From NCBI GenBank assembly GCA_035699085.1, contig DASSBG010000019.1:12599-76598 (forward strand): 64,000 bases of DNA. The letters run 5' to 3'. Numbering within the stretch: the stretch's first letter is position 1; each line of letters starts with the position of its first letter. This stretch comes from DASSBG01 sp035699085. Its GTDB lineage: Bacteria > Pseudomonadota > Gammaproteobacteria > Xanthomonadales > Rhodanobacteraceae. Positions 16,406 through 24,763 of the stretch are shown here, in pieces. Made by a program: the position numbers and the translations under genes. The notes under the pieces were generated by a model. The model worked only from the letters and a program-made list of their open reading frames with translations. It was not told the origin of the DNA and did no database searches.

Positions 16406-17605
16406 TTAGTGATGACGGCCCCGGCCGCGCTGCTGCGACGCCTTCTTGATCTCGGCGGTGGTGGGCGGCGCCGGCACCTCGCCAGGCGCCATCGGCTTGA
16501 CCTTGCTGCCGGGCTTGAGCCGGAATTGGCCCTCGGTGACCACCTTGTCGCCGGCGGCAAGCCCCTTGCTGATGATGACGTGGCTGGTGTCGGCTTCGTT
16601 GCCTGTGGTCACGGGCTGCATCTTCACCGTGTTGTCGGGCTGCAGCAGGTAGACGTAATCGCCGTCCGGCCCCCGCTGCACCGCAACCGTCGGCACCACC
16701 AGCGCCTGGCTGGCCACGCTCACCCGCAGGCGCACGTTGACCGCCTGGCCCGGCCAAAGCTCGCCGTCCTTGTTGGGAAACTCGGCTTTCAGCCGGTAGG
16801 TTCCGGTGGTGACGTCGATCTGGTTGTCGATCACGGTCAGCTTGCCGTTGCCGGCGAGCACATGCTGGCTGGTGGTATCGAGCGCCTCGACCGGCAGCGT
16901 GGCCGCAGCCTGTGCCGCTCGCACGCTGTCGAGTGTCTCGGCCGGCAGGCTGAAGAACACGTTGATCGGCCGCAGCTGGGTAATGGTGACGATGGTGTCG
17001 CTGGTGGTGAGGATGTTGCCCGGATCGACGTTCCGGATGCCTGCCAGGCCGTCGATGGGCGAGTTGATGGTGGTGTAGTCGAGGTCGATCTTGGCATCGC
17101 GGACCGCAGCCGCATCGGCCGACACCGCCGCGACCAGCTGGTGCACGGTGTTCTCCAGCGTGGTCAGGTCCTGCTTGGAGATGTAGTGCTTCTCGATCAG
17201 GTCCTGCGCTCGCTCGAGGTTGGAGCGGGCGGTATCGAGCTGGGCCTGGTCCTGGCGCTGGTGCGCCACCGCCTGGTCATACTTGGCCTGGTAGGTGCGC
17301 GGATCGATCTTGGCGAGCACCTGTCCCTTCTTGACCTGGCCGCCCTCGGTGAATTCCAGGCTCATCAACTGGCCGGCGACCTGCGGCCGCACGGTGACGC
17401 TGTGCAGCGCCTGCACGGTGCCGTTGGCGGTCAGGAAAACCGGCACGTCTTCCTGCGTCACCGGCACCACCGTGACCGGGATCGGCGCATGCTCCTGGGC
17501 CTGCCCCATGGCCAGCCGGTGGCTGCCACCGCCGAAGACACGGAACAGAACGACCGCGACAATGATCGCGGCAATGACGATCAGCGCTATTTTTCCGCGA
17601 GACAT
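16406..17605 (-). CDS. mdtA: RND periplasmic adaptor subunit, MdtA-like
   Basis: Membrane-fusion protein of 399 aa that links the RND pumps to an outer-membrane channel. An N-terminal anchor (IALIVIAAIIVAVVLFRVF, ~5-23) is followed by a lipoyl half-motif (GTVQALHSVTVRPQVAGQL), a coiled-coil hairpin (~100-150), the second lipoyl half (SPIDGLAGIRNVDPGNIL) and beta-barrel and membrane-proximal domains. The tail is basic (QQRGRGRHH). It is the first gene of the operon, upstream of both pumps. Regulation is not visible; no two-component or TetR gene adjoins it. Confidence 0.92.
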   Translation of the reverse strand: MSRGKIALIVIAAIIVAVVLFRVFGGGSHRLAMGQAQEHAPIPVTVVPVTQEDVPVFLTANGTVQALHSVTVRPQVAGQLMSLEFTEGGQVKKGQVLAKIDPRTYQAKYDQAVAHQRQDQAQLDTARSNLERAQDLIEKHYISKQDLTTLENTVHQLVAAVSADAAAVRDAKIDLDYTTINSPIDGLAGIRNVDPGNILTTSDTIVTITQLRPINVFFSLPAETLDSVRAAQAAATLPVEALDTTSQHVLAGNGKLTVIDNQIDVTTGTYRLKAEFPNKDGELWPGQAVNVRLRVSVASQALVVPTVAVQRGPDGDYVYLLQPDNTVKMQPVTTGNEADTSHVIISKGLAAGDKVVTEGQFRLKPGSKVKPMAPGEVPAPPTTAEIKKASQQRGRGRHH

Positions 17606-17808
17606 GCAAGCTCCATGGCATCCTGTGAAGCGCCTGCCCGCGACGTGTACTGGCCGGCAGCCAAGGCGTCAGACCGCGCGGCGCGCGGCGCAGTTCAGCG
17701 CACGCGCGCACAGTAGCCGAAAGTGGGGGCGCGGCGTGCGTGTCACAAGGCACTGGGCCTTGTGGCACAGGCGGCCGCGGCGGCCGCATGCGGCGCGGGC
17801 ATGCCCGG

Positions 17809-17835
17809 CAGGCATGGCCGGGGCGGCCATGCCTG
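17809..17835 (-). terminator. strong hairpin after the POT transporter gene
   Basis: CAGGCATGGCC and GGCCATGCCTG form a perfect 11-bp stem around a 5-nt loop, starting 9 bp beyond the stop codon of the peptide transporter. There is no T-run, so this is either a weak intrinsic terminator or an mRNA 3'-end stabiliser. A second, weaker hairpin (TGTCACAAGGC with GGCCTTGTGGCA) lies at 17741-17767. Confidence 0.55.
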
Positions 17836-17844
17836 AGGGGGCGG

Positions 17845-19602
17845 TTACTCCTCGGAGCCGATGGTAGGCAGGCCGGTTTCCTCGGCCAGCGCGTGCGCGT
17901 TGTGCTGGTCGGAGAGCTTGCGCATCAGCGGCAGCACCGCCAGGGCGATCACTGTGCAGACGATGCCGGCCACGCCCAGCCAGAAGAACAGCGTGGTGTA
18001 CGTCGGCATGGTGGAGGTGAACAGCAACTGGTTGAACTGGTGCAACAGGTCCTGGCCCTGCTGTGGCAGTGACGAGAATGTTGGCAGGTGCGCATGGCTG
18101 GCGATCTCGCCGCTCTGGTCTGCACCGTCCACCCACTTGCCGAAGTCCTTCAAATTCATCGACATCACTGCCGGGTAAGCTGCTTGCACTTTCCCAACCA
18201 GAGGAACGGAGCTGCCCGCCAGTATTTTCCCGATCGTGTCGGGGATGCTGGCGAAGGTCGATACCACGCCCCCCAGATACTGCGATACGCCCGAGGCAAC
18301 GAAGTAGGCGCCCATCATGAAGCCGCCCATGCGCGCGGGCACGTAGCGGGCGATCATCGCCAGGCCAAGGCCGCTGACCAGCAGCTCGCCCAGCGAGCTG
18401 AGGCCGTAGCCCCAGACCATGATCCAGGCGGTGGTCTTGCCCGGCGCGGTGGTGAAGTGGCCGGCGGCACTGTAGATGAAGAAGCCGGCCGCCACCGCGG
18501 CGAAGCCGACGGCGAACTTCGCCGCAATCGACAAGTCCTTGCCGCTCCTGCCGGCACGCGTGTACAGGACCGCCAGCAGCGGACTGAGGATGAAGATCCA
18601 GATCGGGTTCAGGGCCTGGAACTGCGCCGGCTTCCAGTCCCACAGGTGCAGGCCGAAGATGTTGAAGGCCGGATCCACATTGCGCAGCGCGAACAGGCTC
18701 AGCGAGGTGGACATCTGCTGGTAGAAGATGAAGAAGAACACCGTCTGGATGGTCAGCACCAGCGCCGCCACCATGCCGGCGCGCTCGCTGCGCGCGCTGT
18801 TGGAGATCAGGTAGACGAAGATGCCCAGCACCGCGGCGCCGGCGACATAGACGAATACCCGCGCCACCATCTCGTACTGCAGGATCCAGGCCGAGATGAA
18901 CACCGCCACCAGGCCCAGGCCGAGCACGGCGCCAAGCTTCGGCAGGCTGACCGGGTGGTGGTCCGGCTCGGAACCGATGGCGCGCATGGTGTTGCGCATC
19001 ATCATGTAGTTCGCCAGACCGACCAGCAGGCCGATGGAGCAGACCGCGAAAGCGGCGTGCCAGCCCAGCTCGTTGCCGTAGGCCTGGTTGACGTAATCCT
19101 TGATGACCGGCGTCAGCAGCTGCGAAACCATGGCGCCGACATTCACCGCCATGTAGTAGATGGTGAAGGCGCTGTCGATCTTCGAGTCGTCGCCCTCGTA
19201 GATCTTGCGTACCAGGTTGCCGGCGTTGGCCTTGAACAGGCCGTTGCCGACCACGATCACGCCCAGCGCGCAGAACAGGAACCAGGTGCTGACCCCGGGC
19301 ACCGCCATCAGGGCGTAGCCGATGGCCAGGATGATGGCGCCAGTGAGCATGGTGCGCCGGGTGCCGAGGATCTTGTCGCCGACCCAGCCACCGAAGGCCG
19401 GGGAAACGTAGATCAGCGCCGCGGCCGCACCCCACGTCAGCGTTGCGCGTTCGTCCGCGAAGCCCAGGCGCTGCACCATGTAATACACGATGAGCACCTG
19501 CATGCCGTAATAGCCGAAGCGTTCCCACATCTCGATGAGAAAGACGGTGGTGAACGAACGGGTCTGGGAAACGCCGCCCGGGGCGACAGAGCTGGTGGAC
19601 AT
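17845..19602 (-). CDS. POT family proton-dependent oligopeptide transporter
   Basis: Inner-membrane MFS-fold di/tripeptide:H+ symporter of 585 aa. The ExxER-type motif is seen as LIEMWERFGYYGMQVLIVYY, followed by GGWVGDKILGTRRTMLTGAI and the POT signature region around GNGLFKANAGNLV and FTIYYMAVNVGAM. About 14 hydrophobic segments are present. The ATG at 19602 places the family opening correctly (MSTSSVAPGGVSQTRSFTTV); an upstream in-frame start would add 42 unlikely residues. Length is somewhat above the ~490-500 aa DtpA type, with an extended periplasmic loop near residues 480-560. It diverges from thyA across a 169-bp spacer. Confidence 0.9.
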   Translation of the reverse strand: MSTSSVAPGGVSQTRSFTTVFLIEMWERFGYYGMQVLIVYYMVQRLGFADERATLTWGAAAALIYVSPAFGGWVGDKILGTRRTMLTGAIILAIGYALMAVPGVSTWFLFCALGVIVVGNGLFKANAGNLVRKIYEGDDSKIDSAFTIYYMAVNVGAMVSQLLTPVIKDYVNQAYGNELGWHAAFAVCSIGLLVGLANYMMMRNTMRAIGSEPDHHPVSLPKLGAVLGLGLVAVFISAWILQYEMVARVFVYVAGAAVLGIFVYLISNSARSERAGMVAALVLTIQTVFFFIFYQQMSTSLSLFALRNVDPAFNIFGLHLWDWKPAQFQALNPIWIFILSPLLAVLYTRAGRSGKDLSIAAKFAVGFAAVAAGFFIYSAAGHFTTAPGKTTAWIMVWGYGLSSLGELLVSGLGLAMIARYVPARMGGFMMGAYFVASGVSQYLGGVVSTFASIPDTIGKILAGSSVPLVGKVQAAYPAVMSMNLKDFGKWVDGADQSGEIASHAHLPTFSSLPQQGQDLLHQFNQLLFTSTMPTYTTLFFWLGVAGIVCTVIALAVLPLMRKLSDQHNAHALAEETGLPTIGSEE

Positions 19603-19771
19603 GGATACTCCGATGCTCGTGCTGCGAAGGATCCCGCGCGCGCCCCCTTGGCACGGGCCGGGTCGGGGCAGCGTACCCCAAGCCGGCGTTTTGTGCTCGT
19701 TAAGGTTCAGCGAAACGAGACCATCCAAACCGTCGGTTTCGGCAGCCCCCGGCGCACGCTATGCTTGCCCG

Positions 19772-20566
19772 ATGCAAGCCTATCTCGATCTGTTGGCGCG
19801 CGTGCTCGAACAGGGTGTCGCCAAGGGCGATCGCACCGGCACCGGCACGCGCAGCCTGTTTGGCGCGCAGATGCGCTTCGACCTTGGCGCCGGCTTTCCG
19901 CTGCTGACGACCAAGAAGCTGCACCTGCGCTCGATCGTGCACGAGCTGCTGTGGTTCCTGCGCGGCGACACCAACATTGCCTGGCTCAAGGAGCACGGCG
20001 TCCGGATCTGGGACGAGTGGGCCGACGAGCATGGCGATCTGGGACCGATCTACGGCCGCCAGTGGCGGGCCTGGCCGACCGCCGATGGCGCCGTCGTGGA
20101 CCAGCTTGCGCAGGTGGTCGAGGAGATTCGCCGCAATCCGGATTCGCGGCGCCTGGTGGTCAGTGCCTGGAATGTGGGCGAGCTGCCGAAGATGGCGCTG
20201 CCGCCCTGCCACGCGCTGTTCCAGTTCAATGTCGCGGCCGGCCGACTGAGCTGCCAGCTGTACCAGCGCTCGGGCGACATCTTCCTCGGCGTGCCGTTCA
20301 ACATCGCCAGCTACGCGCTGCTGACGCACATGGTGGCGCAGGTCACCGGGCTCGAGCCGGGCGACTTCATCCACACGCTTGGCGACGCGCACTTGTACTC
20401 CAACCACCTGGAGCAGGCGCGTACCCAGCTGGCGCGAACGCCGCGGCCGCTGCCACGCCTGCGGCTGAACCCGCAGGTCCGCTCGCTGTTCGACTTCCGT
20501 TACGAGGACGTCGTCATCGAAGACTATGACCCGCACCCGGCAATCAAGGCGCCCGTGGCGGTCTGA
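19772..20566 (+). CDS. thyA: thymidylate synthase
   Basis: Methylates dUMP to dTMP using 5,10-methylene-THF. It is 264 aa, the same length as E. coli ThyA. The nucleophile is Cys146 in the motif LPPCHALFQF. The N-terminal phosphate-binding Arg is in KGDRTGTGTRSLFG, and GDAHLYSNH and the folate region RSLFDFRYEDVVIEDYDPH close the protein. It stands 11 bp before folA, which regenerates the THF consumed here, so the two form a functional pair. Confidence 0.97.
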   Translation: MQAYLDLLARVLEQGVAKGDRTGTGTRSLFGAQMRFDLGAGFPLLTTKKLHLRSIVHELLWFLRGDTNIAWLKEHGVRIWDEWADEHGDLGPIYGRQWRAWPTADGAVVDQLAQVVEEIRRNPDSRRLVVSAWNVGELPKMALPPCHALFQFNVAAGRLSCQLYQRSGDIFLGVPFNIASYALLTHMVAQVTGLEPGDFIHTLGDAHLYSNHLEQARTQLARTPRPLPRLRLNPQVRSLFDFRYEDVVIEDYDPHPAIKAPVAV

Positions 20567-20577
20567 GGGAAGAGCCA

Positions 20578-21066
20578 ATGTCCATTTCACTGATCGCCGC
20601 GCTTGACGAGGACCATGCCATCGGACGCGACAATGCGCTGCCCTGGCACTTGTCTGACGACTTGAAGCGCTTCAAGTCGCTGACCCTGGGGAAGTGCACG
20701 CTGATGGGCTACAACACCGCGCTGGCCATCGGCAAACCGCTGCCCGGGCGGCGCAATCTGGTCTTGAGCCGACGCCACGACGCGCCCTACGCGGGCCAGG
20801 ACACGGTGCGCTCGCTGGAGGAAGCGCAGCTGGTCGCCGGCGGCGCCGGCCTGATGGTGATCGGCGGCGCGGAGGTCTACCGTACGGCCCTGCCGTTCGC
20901 CCGGCGCATGTACCTGACCTGGGTGGCGACACGGGTGCAGGGTGCAGACGCCTGGTTCCCGCGGGTCAATTACCGCGAGTGGGTCGAGGTCAAGCGCAGC
21001 CACCATGCCGCCGACGACCGCCATGCGCTGGCCTTCGACTGGGTCGACTACGTGCGCGAAGCCTGA
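20578..21066 (+). CDS. folA: dihydrofolate reductase
   Basis: Reduces DHF to THF with NADPH; 162 aa. The N-terminus MSISLIAALDEDHAIGRDNA contains the cofactor-loop motif, followed by LPWHLSDDLKRFKSLTLGK with the active-site Asp, LPGRRNLVLSRR and the NADPH-binding GGAEVYRTALP. An AGGGAAGAG-type ribosome site precedes the ATG. It is co-oriented with thyA and closely followed by the Nudix gene. This is a chromosomal, not plasmid-type, DHFR by its motifs. Confidence 0.96.
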   Translation: MSISLIAALDEDHAIGRDNALPWHLSDDLKRFKSLTLGKCTLMGYNTALAIGKPLPGRRNLVLSRRHDAPYAGQDTVRSLEEAQLVAGGAGLMVIGGAEVYRTALPFARRMYLTWVATRVQGADAWFPRVNYREWVEVKRSHHAADDRHALAFDWVDYVREA

Positions 21067-21075
21067 CTACCGGGC

Positions 21076-22020
21076 ATGGTCGCGGGCGCGCTCGAGGTGG
21101 TGGCCGGCGTGCTCCAGCGCCGCGACGGGCGGGTTTTGCTCAGCCAGAGGACGGCAGGCCGCGACCAGGCGGGCCGTTGGGAGTTTCCCGGAGGCAAGCG
21201 CGAGCCGGGCGAGGGCGCCACTGCGGCGCTGGCCCGTGAGTTGCGCGAGGAACTCGGGATTGAGGCGCTGGCCTTTGCTCCGCTGATTGCACTGCCCTGG
21301 AACGTCGGCGCCCGCGCGTTGCGGCTGGAGGTGCTGCGGGTCACGCGCTGGCACGGCGAGCCGGCCGGCTGCGAGGGCCAGGCGCTGCGCTGGCAGGCGC
21401 CGGCGCTGGTCGAACGTTCGACGGTGGTGGACGCCGATCGCGTCGTGCTGGACGCGCTGCGCCTGCCGGCCCACTACCTGATCACGCCGCCGGACGCCGG
21501 CGCCGACCCCGATGCACTGGTCGCGGCCGTCGAACGCGCGCTGGCGCGGGGTCAGTGCCTTTTCCAACTGCGCCTGCCGCAGGCCGACCAGCCGACGCGG
21601 CGCATGCTGGCCTGCCGGCTGGGGTCGTTGTGTGCCGGAGCCGGGGCATCGCTGCTGCTGAACCAGGACCTGGAGCTGGCCCGTGAACTTGACCTCGGCC
21701 TGCACCTGCGTGCCGCGCAGCTGGACGATTTTGCCCAGCGGCCACTGCCACGCGGCCGCTGGCTGGCGGTCTCCTGCCACGACGAAAAGCAGCTGGCGCG
21801 CGCGCAGGCGCTTGGCGCCGATTTCGCGACGCTGTCGCCGGTGCGAGCCACCGCGAGCCACCCGCAGGCCACTCCGCTGGGCTGGGCACGGTTTGCCCGC
21901 CGGGTCTCGCAGGCCGCGCTGCCGGTGTACGCACTCGGCGGCCTCGAGCTCGACGACCTTGAACGCGCGCGTGCGGCCGGTGCGCAAGGTATCGCCGCCA
22001 TTCGCGCAGCCTGGCCTTGA
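21076..22020 (+). CDS. Nudix hydrolase with C-terminal ThiE/TenI-like domain (MutT family)
   Basis: A 314-aa two-domain protein. The N-terminal half is a MutT-type Nudix domain with the box at residues 40-62 (G..E46..R54 E55 L R E58 E59 L G I). It would hydrolyse 8-oxo-dGTP, removing a mutagenic nucleotide. The C-terminal half (about 140-314) resembles thiamine-phosphate synthase/TenI proteins (CLFQLRLPQ, LLLNQDLELA, VSCHDEKQLARAQALGADF, YALGGLELDDLERARAAGA). This fusion is known in many gammaproteobacteria; the C-terminal activity is not established. It begins 9 bp after folA, so the three genes may be one unit concerned with nucleotide supply. Confidence 0.9.
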   Translation: MVAGALEVVAGVLQRRDGRVLLSQRTAGRDQAGRWEFPGGKREPGEGATAALARELREELGIEALAFAPLIALPWNVGARALRLEVLRVTRWHGEPAGCEGQALRWQAPALVERSTVVDADRVVLDALRLPAHYLITPPDAGADPDALVAAVERALARGQCLFQLRLPQADQPTRRMLACRLGSLCAGAGASLLLNQDLELARELDLGLHLRAAQLDDFAQRPLPRGRWLAVSCHDEKQLARAQALGADFATLSPVRATASHPQATPLGWARFARRVSQAALPVYALGGLELDDLERARAAGAQGIAAIRAAWP

Positions 22021-22055
22021 GCGGCGGCCGTGCGCGCAGCCCATACAATGGCGCA

Positions 22056-22991
22056 ATGGAAACGATCCTCCTGCTGGGCGCCAATGGTCAGGTCGGCTTC
22101 GAGCTGCGCCGCACGCTGGCACCGTTGGGCGCGCTGGTGGCAGCCACGCGCAGCGGCGAGATCCTGCCGGGCGCGCCGTGCGAGCGCGCCGACCTCGTTG
22201 ACGCCGCCGCGCTCGCCGCGTTGCTCGAACGGGTGCGGCCGGGCCTTATCGTCAATGCGGCCGCCTACACCGCTGTCGATCGCGCTGAAACCGAGCCGGC
22301 ACTGGCCGCGCGGGTCAATGGCGAGGCCGTCGGCGAAATTGGCCGATGGGCGGCGGCGAACGACGCGGCGGTCCTGCACTATTCCACCGACTACGTGTTT
22401 GCCGGCGATGCCGATCGCGCCTACGCCGAGAACGACACGGTCGCCCCCTTGGGCAGCTACGGGCGCAGCAAACTGGCCGGCGACCAGGCGCTGGCCGCCA
22501 GCGGCGCCGCGCACCTGATCCTGCGTACCGCCTGGGTGTATGCCGCCCGCGGGCACAATTTCCTGCGTTCGATGCTGCGCCTCGCGGCCGAGCGGGACGA
22601 GCTGCGCGTGGTTGCCGACCAGGTCGGCTCGCCCACGCCGGCCGCCCTGATTGCCGAGGTCAGCGCCCAACTGCTGGCGCGCTGGCTGCCGCTGGAGGCG
22701 GCGGAGCGGCACGCGCGCGGCGGCGTGTATCATCTGACCAGCAACGGCCACACCAGTTGGTGCGACTTCGCCCGTGCCATCGTCGCCGGCGCCAGCGCCC
22801 GCGGGTTGCTGGCCCGCACGCCGCCAGTCACCGCGATCAGCAGCGCCGAATACCCCACGCCGGCACGGCGCCCGGCCTGGTCCGTGCTTGATTGCCGGCG
22901 GCTGCAGACGTGCTTCGGCGTACACCTGCCGGACTGGCAGGATGGATTGGCGACAACCTTGACGGACATGCAGGCCAGCTCAGGATGTTGA
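22056..22991 (+). CDS. rfbD: dTDP-4-dehydrorhamnose reductase
   Basis: Last step of dTDP-L-rhamnose synthesis for lipopolysaccharide or other surface glycans. A 311-aa extended SDR starting METILLLGANGQVGFELRRT, with the nucleotide-binding glycines in GANGQVG, the Ser/Thr-rich STDYVFAGD block, and the catalytic YxxxK as YGRSK. A terminal block PTPARRPAWSVLDC is typical of RmlD. The other rml genes (rfbA, B, C) are not in the window. Its stop overlaps the manC start by 7 nt, so the two are coupled. Confidence 0.92.
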   Translation: METILLLGANGQVGFELRRTLAPLGALVAATRSGEILPGAPCERADLVDAAALAALLERVRPGLIVNAAAYTAVDRAETEPALAARVNGEAVGEIGRWAAANDAAVLHYSTDYVFAGDADRAYAENDTVAPLGSYGRSKLAGDQALAASGAAHLILRTAWVYAARGHNFLRSMLRLAAERDELRVVADQVGSPTPAALIAEVSAQLLARWLPLEAAERHARGGVYHLTSNGHTSWCDFARAIVAGASARGLLARTPPVTAISSAEYPTPARRPAWSVLDCRRLQTCFGVHLPDWQDGLATTLTDMQASSGC

Positions 22992-24433
22992 TACCGACGA
23001 TCTTGTCCGGCGGCGCCGGCACCCGCCTGTGGCCGGTTTCGCGCAGTGCCTATCCCAAGCCGTTCATCCGGATGGCGGACGGCCAGTCGCTGCTGTACAA
23101 GACCCTCGACCGCGCCTTGCGCGTCGCCGACGGCGGTCCGGTCATCACCGTCACCGGCCGCGACTACTACTTCCTTACGCGCGACGAATACGCGCGCCAC
23201 CCGCAGGCGCGCCTGGACACGCTGCCGTTCCTGCTGGAGCCCGCTGGCCGAAACACTGCGCCGGCCATCCTGCTGGCGGCCCTGCACGTGCGCGAGATGC
23301 ATGGCGACGATGCGACGCTGCTGGTGCTGCCCGCCGATCACCTGGTTGGCGACACCGAGGCGTTCGCCGCCGACGTCGCACACGCCGCGGCGCTGGCTGC
23401 CGATGGCTGGCTGACCACCTTCGGCATCCGTCCCGACCGCCCGGAGACCGGCTTCGGCTACATCCGCGCTGGTGAACCGCTGGCCGGCGGCGGGCGCCAG
23501 GTCGCTGCGTTTGTCGAGAAGCCCGACGCCGCCACCGCTGCCGGCTATCTCGCCGCCGGTGATTACCTGTGGAACTCGGGCATGTTCTGCCTGCGCGCAG
23601 GCAGCCTGCTGGATGCGGCCACCGAAGCCTGCCCGGAGGTACTGGCCGCCGCCAAGCGCTGCAACGCCACCGCGCGCGGCGACGGCGTGCGCGAGTTCGA
23701 TCGGGAGGCCTTCATGGCGCAGCCGGACATCTCCTTCGACTATGCGGTCATGGAGCGCGCCGCGCGAGCCGCGGTGGTGCCGGCCACCTTCGACTGGAAC
23801 GACATCGGTTCGTGGAAGGCCCTCAGCGAGCTTGGCGATGTCGACGCGGTCGACGCGGATGGCAACCGCGTGCAGGGCGCGGCCATCCTGGTCGACAGCC
23901 GTCGCTGCTTCGTGCAGTCGCAGACCCGCGTGGTCGCCGCGGTCGGCGTCGACAACCTCGTGATCGTGGACACCGGCGACGCCGTGCTGGTGGCCGAGCG
24001 TGAGCGTGCCCAGGACGTCAAACGCGTGGTCGAGCAACTCCGCGCCGACAATCACCAGGCCGCCACCTTCCACCAGACCGTGCACCGGCCCTGGGGCAGC
24101 TTCACCGTGCTGGAGGATCGCGACGACTGCAAGGTCAAGCGCCTCACCGTGAAGGCGGGAGGGATTCTGTCGCTGCAGCGCCACCAGCGGCGCAGCGAGC
24201 ACTGGACCGTGGTCGATGGCGCCGCCACCGTGCGCATCGGCGAGGACGAATTCACCCTCGAGCGCAACCAGTCGGCTTACATACCGATGAACACGCTGCA
24301 CCGGCTGGAGAACCGCGGCGAAACGGACATCCACCTCATCGAGGTGCAGTGCGGCGACTACTTCGGCGAAGACGACATCGAGCGGCTCGAAGACGTTTAC
24401 GGCCGCGTCGAGGCGGCGTTACGCGTGTCCTGA
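22985..24433 (+). CDS. manC: mannose-1-phosphate guanylyltransferase / mannose-6-phosphate isomerase
   Basis: Bifunctional type II enzyme (XanB/AlgA/ManC family) making GDP-mannose; 482 aa. The N-terminal nucleotidyltransferase has LSGGAGTRLWPVSRSAYPKP (residues 7-26), LEPAGRNTAPAILLAAL, FVEKPD and WNSGMFC. The C-terminal cupin isomerase begins at RPWGSFTVLEDRDDCKVKRL, with metal-binding residues in QRHQRRSEHW and HLIEVQCGDYFGEDDI. The start overlaps rfbD, tying rhamnose and mannose activation together, which suggests surface polysaccharide synthesis. No glycosyltransferases follow. Confidence 0.95.
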   Translation: MLIPTILSGGAGTRLWPVSRSAYPKPFIRMADGQSLLYKTLDRALRVADGGPVITVTGRDYYFLTRDEYARHPQARLDTLPFLLEPAGRNTAPAILLAALHVREMHGDDATLLVLPADHLVGDTEAFAADVAHAAALAADGWLTTFGIRPDRPETGFGYIRAGEPLAGGGRQVAAFVEKPDAATAAGYLAAGDYLWNSGMFCLRAGSLLDAATEACPEVLAAAKRCNATARGDGVREFDREAFMAQPDISFDYAVMERAARAAVVPATFDWNDIGSWKALSELGDVDAVDADGNRVQGAAILVDSRRCFVQSQTRVVAAVGVDNLVIVDTGDAVLVAERERAQDVKRVVEQLRADNHQAATFHQTVHRPWGSFTVLEDRDDCKVKRLTVKAGGILSLQRHQRRSEHWTVVDGAATVRIGEDEFTLERNQSAYIPMNTLHRLENRGETDIHLIEVQCGDYFGEDDIERLEDVYGRVEAALRVS

Positions 24434-24763
24434 TGCCTGGGGCTCGAGACTCGGGACGCGGCCGCGAGTGGTGAGGCGGTTGACGGGGACCGGTACCGGA
24501 AAGGCCCGTCCGGAATCAGATTCGATTGGTGCGCCCACGGGTCGGCAACCGCAGGTCGGGTTGGCGCCGCAGGCGCGTAACCGGCGTGCAGCGGAAACCG
24601 TCGGGTTACGGCCTTCGGCCTGACCCGACCTGCAGGAGCCGCCGCCGCGGCGAGTTGGTTGGCGGGGACCGCGGACCGGAATGGCGGGCCCCCGGCGTGC
24701 GCTTGCGCGGTTGCGGCGGCTGGACTAACGTCAAAGGCTTCCCGCGGGGTTTGGACGACGATC
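24434..24763. other. intergenic region with an inverted-repeat element
   Basis: No gene is supported between manC and the S9 peptidase. The centre is the REP-like element at 24551-24633 described separately. The rest is GC-rich and uninformative. The promoter of the peptidase should lie in the last ~100 bp but no clear boxes are seen. Confidence 0.5.
24551..24633. repeat. REP-like nested inverted repeat
   Basis: GCAGGTCGGGT at 24551-24561 is the inverse of ACCCGACCTGC at 24623-24633. Inside, GTCGGGTTACGGCC (24600-24613) pairs with GGCCTGACCCGAC (24617-24629) across a TTC loop with one bulge. The GTCGGGTTA...ACCCGAC style matches intergenic palindromes common in gammaproteobacterial genomes. 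It may also act as a terminator for manC. Confidence 0.7.
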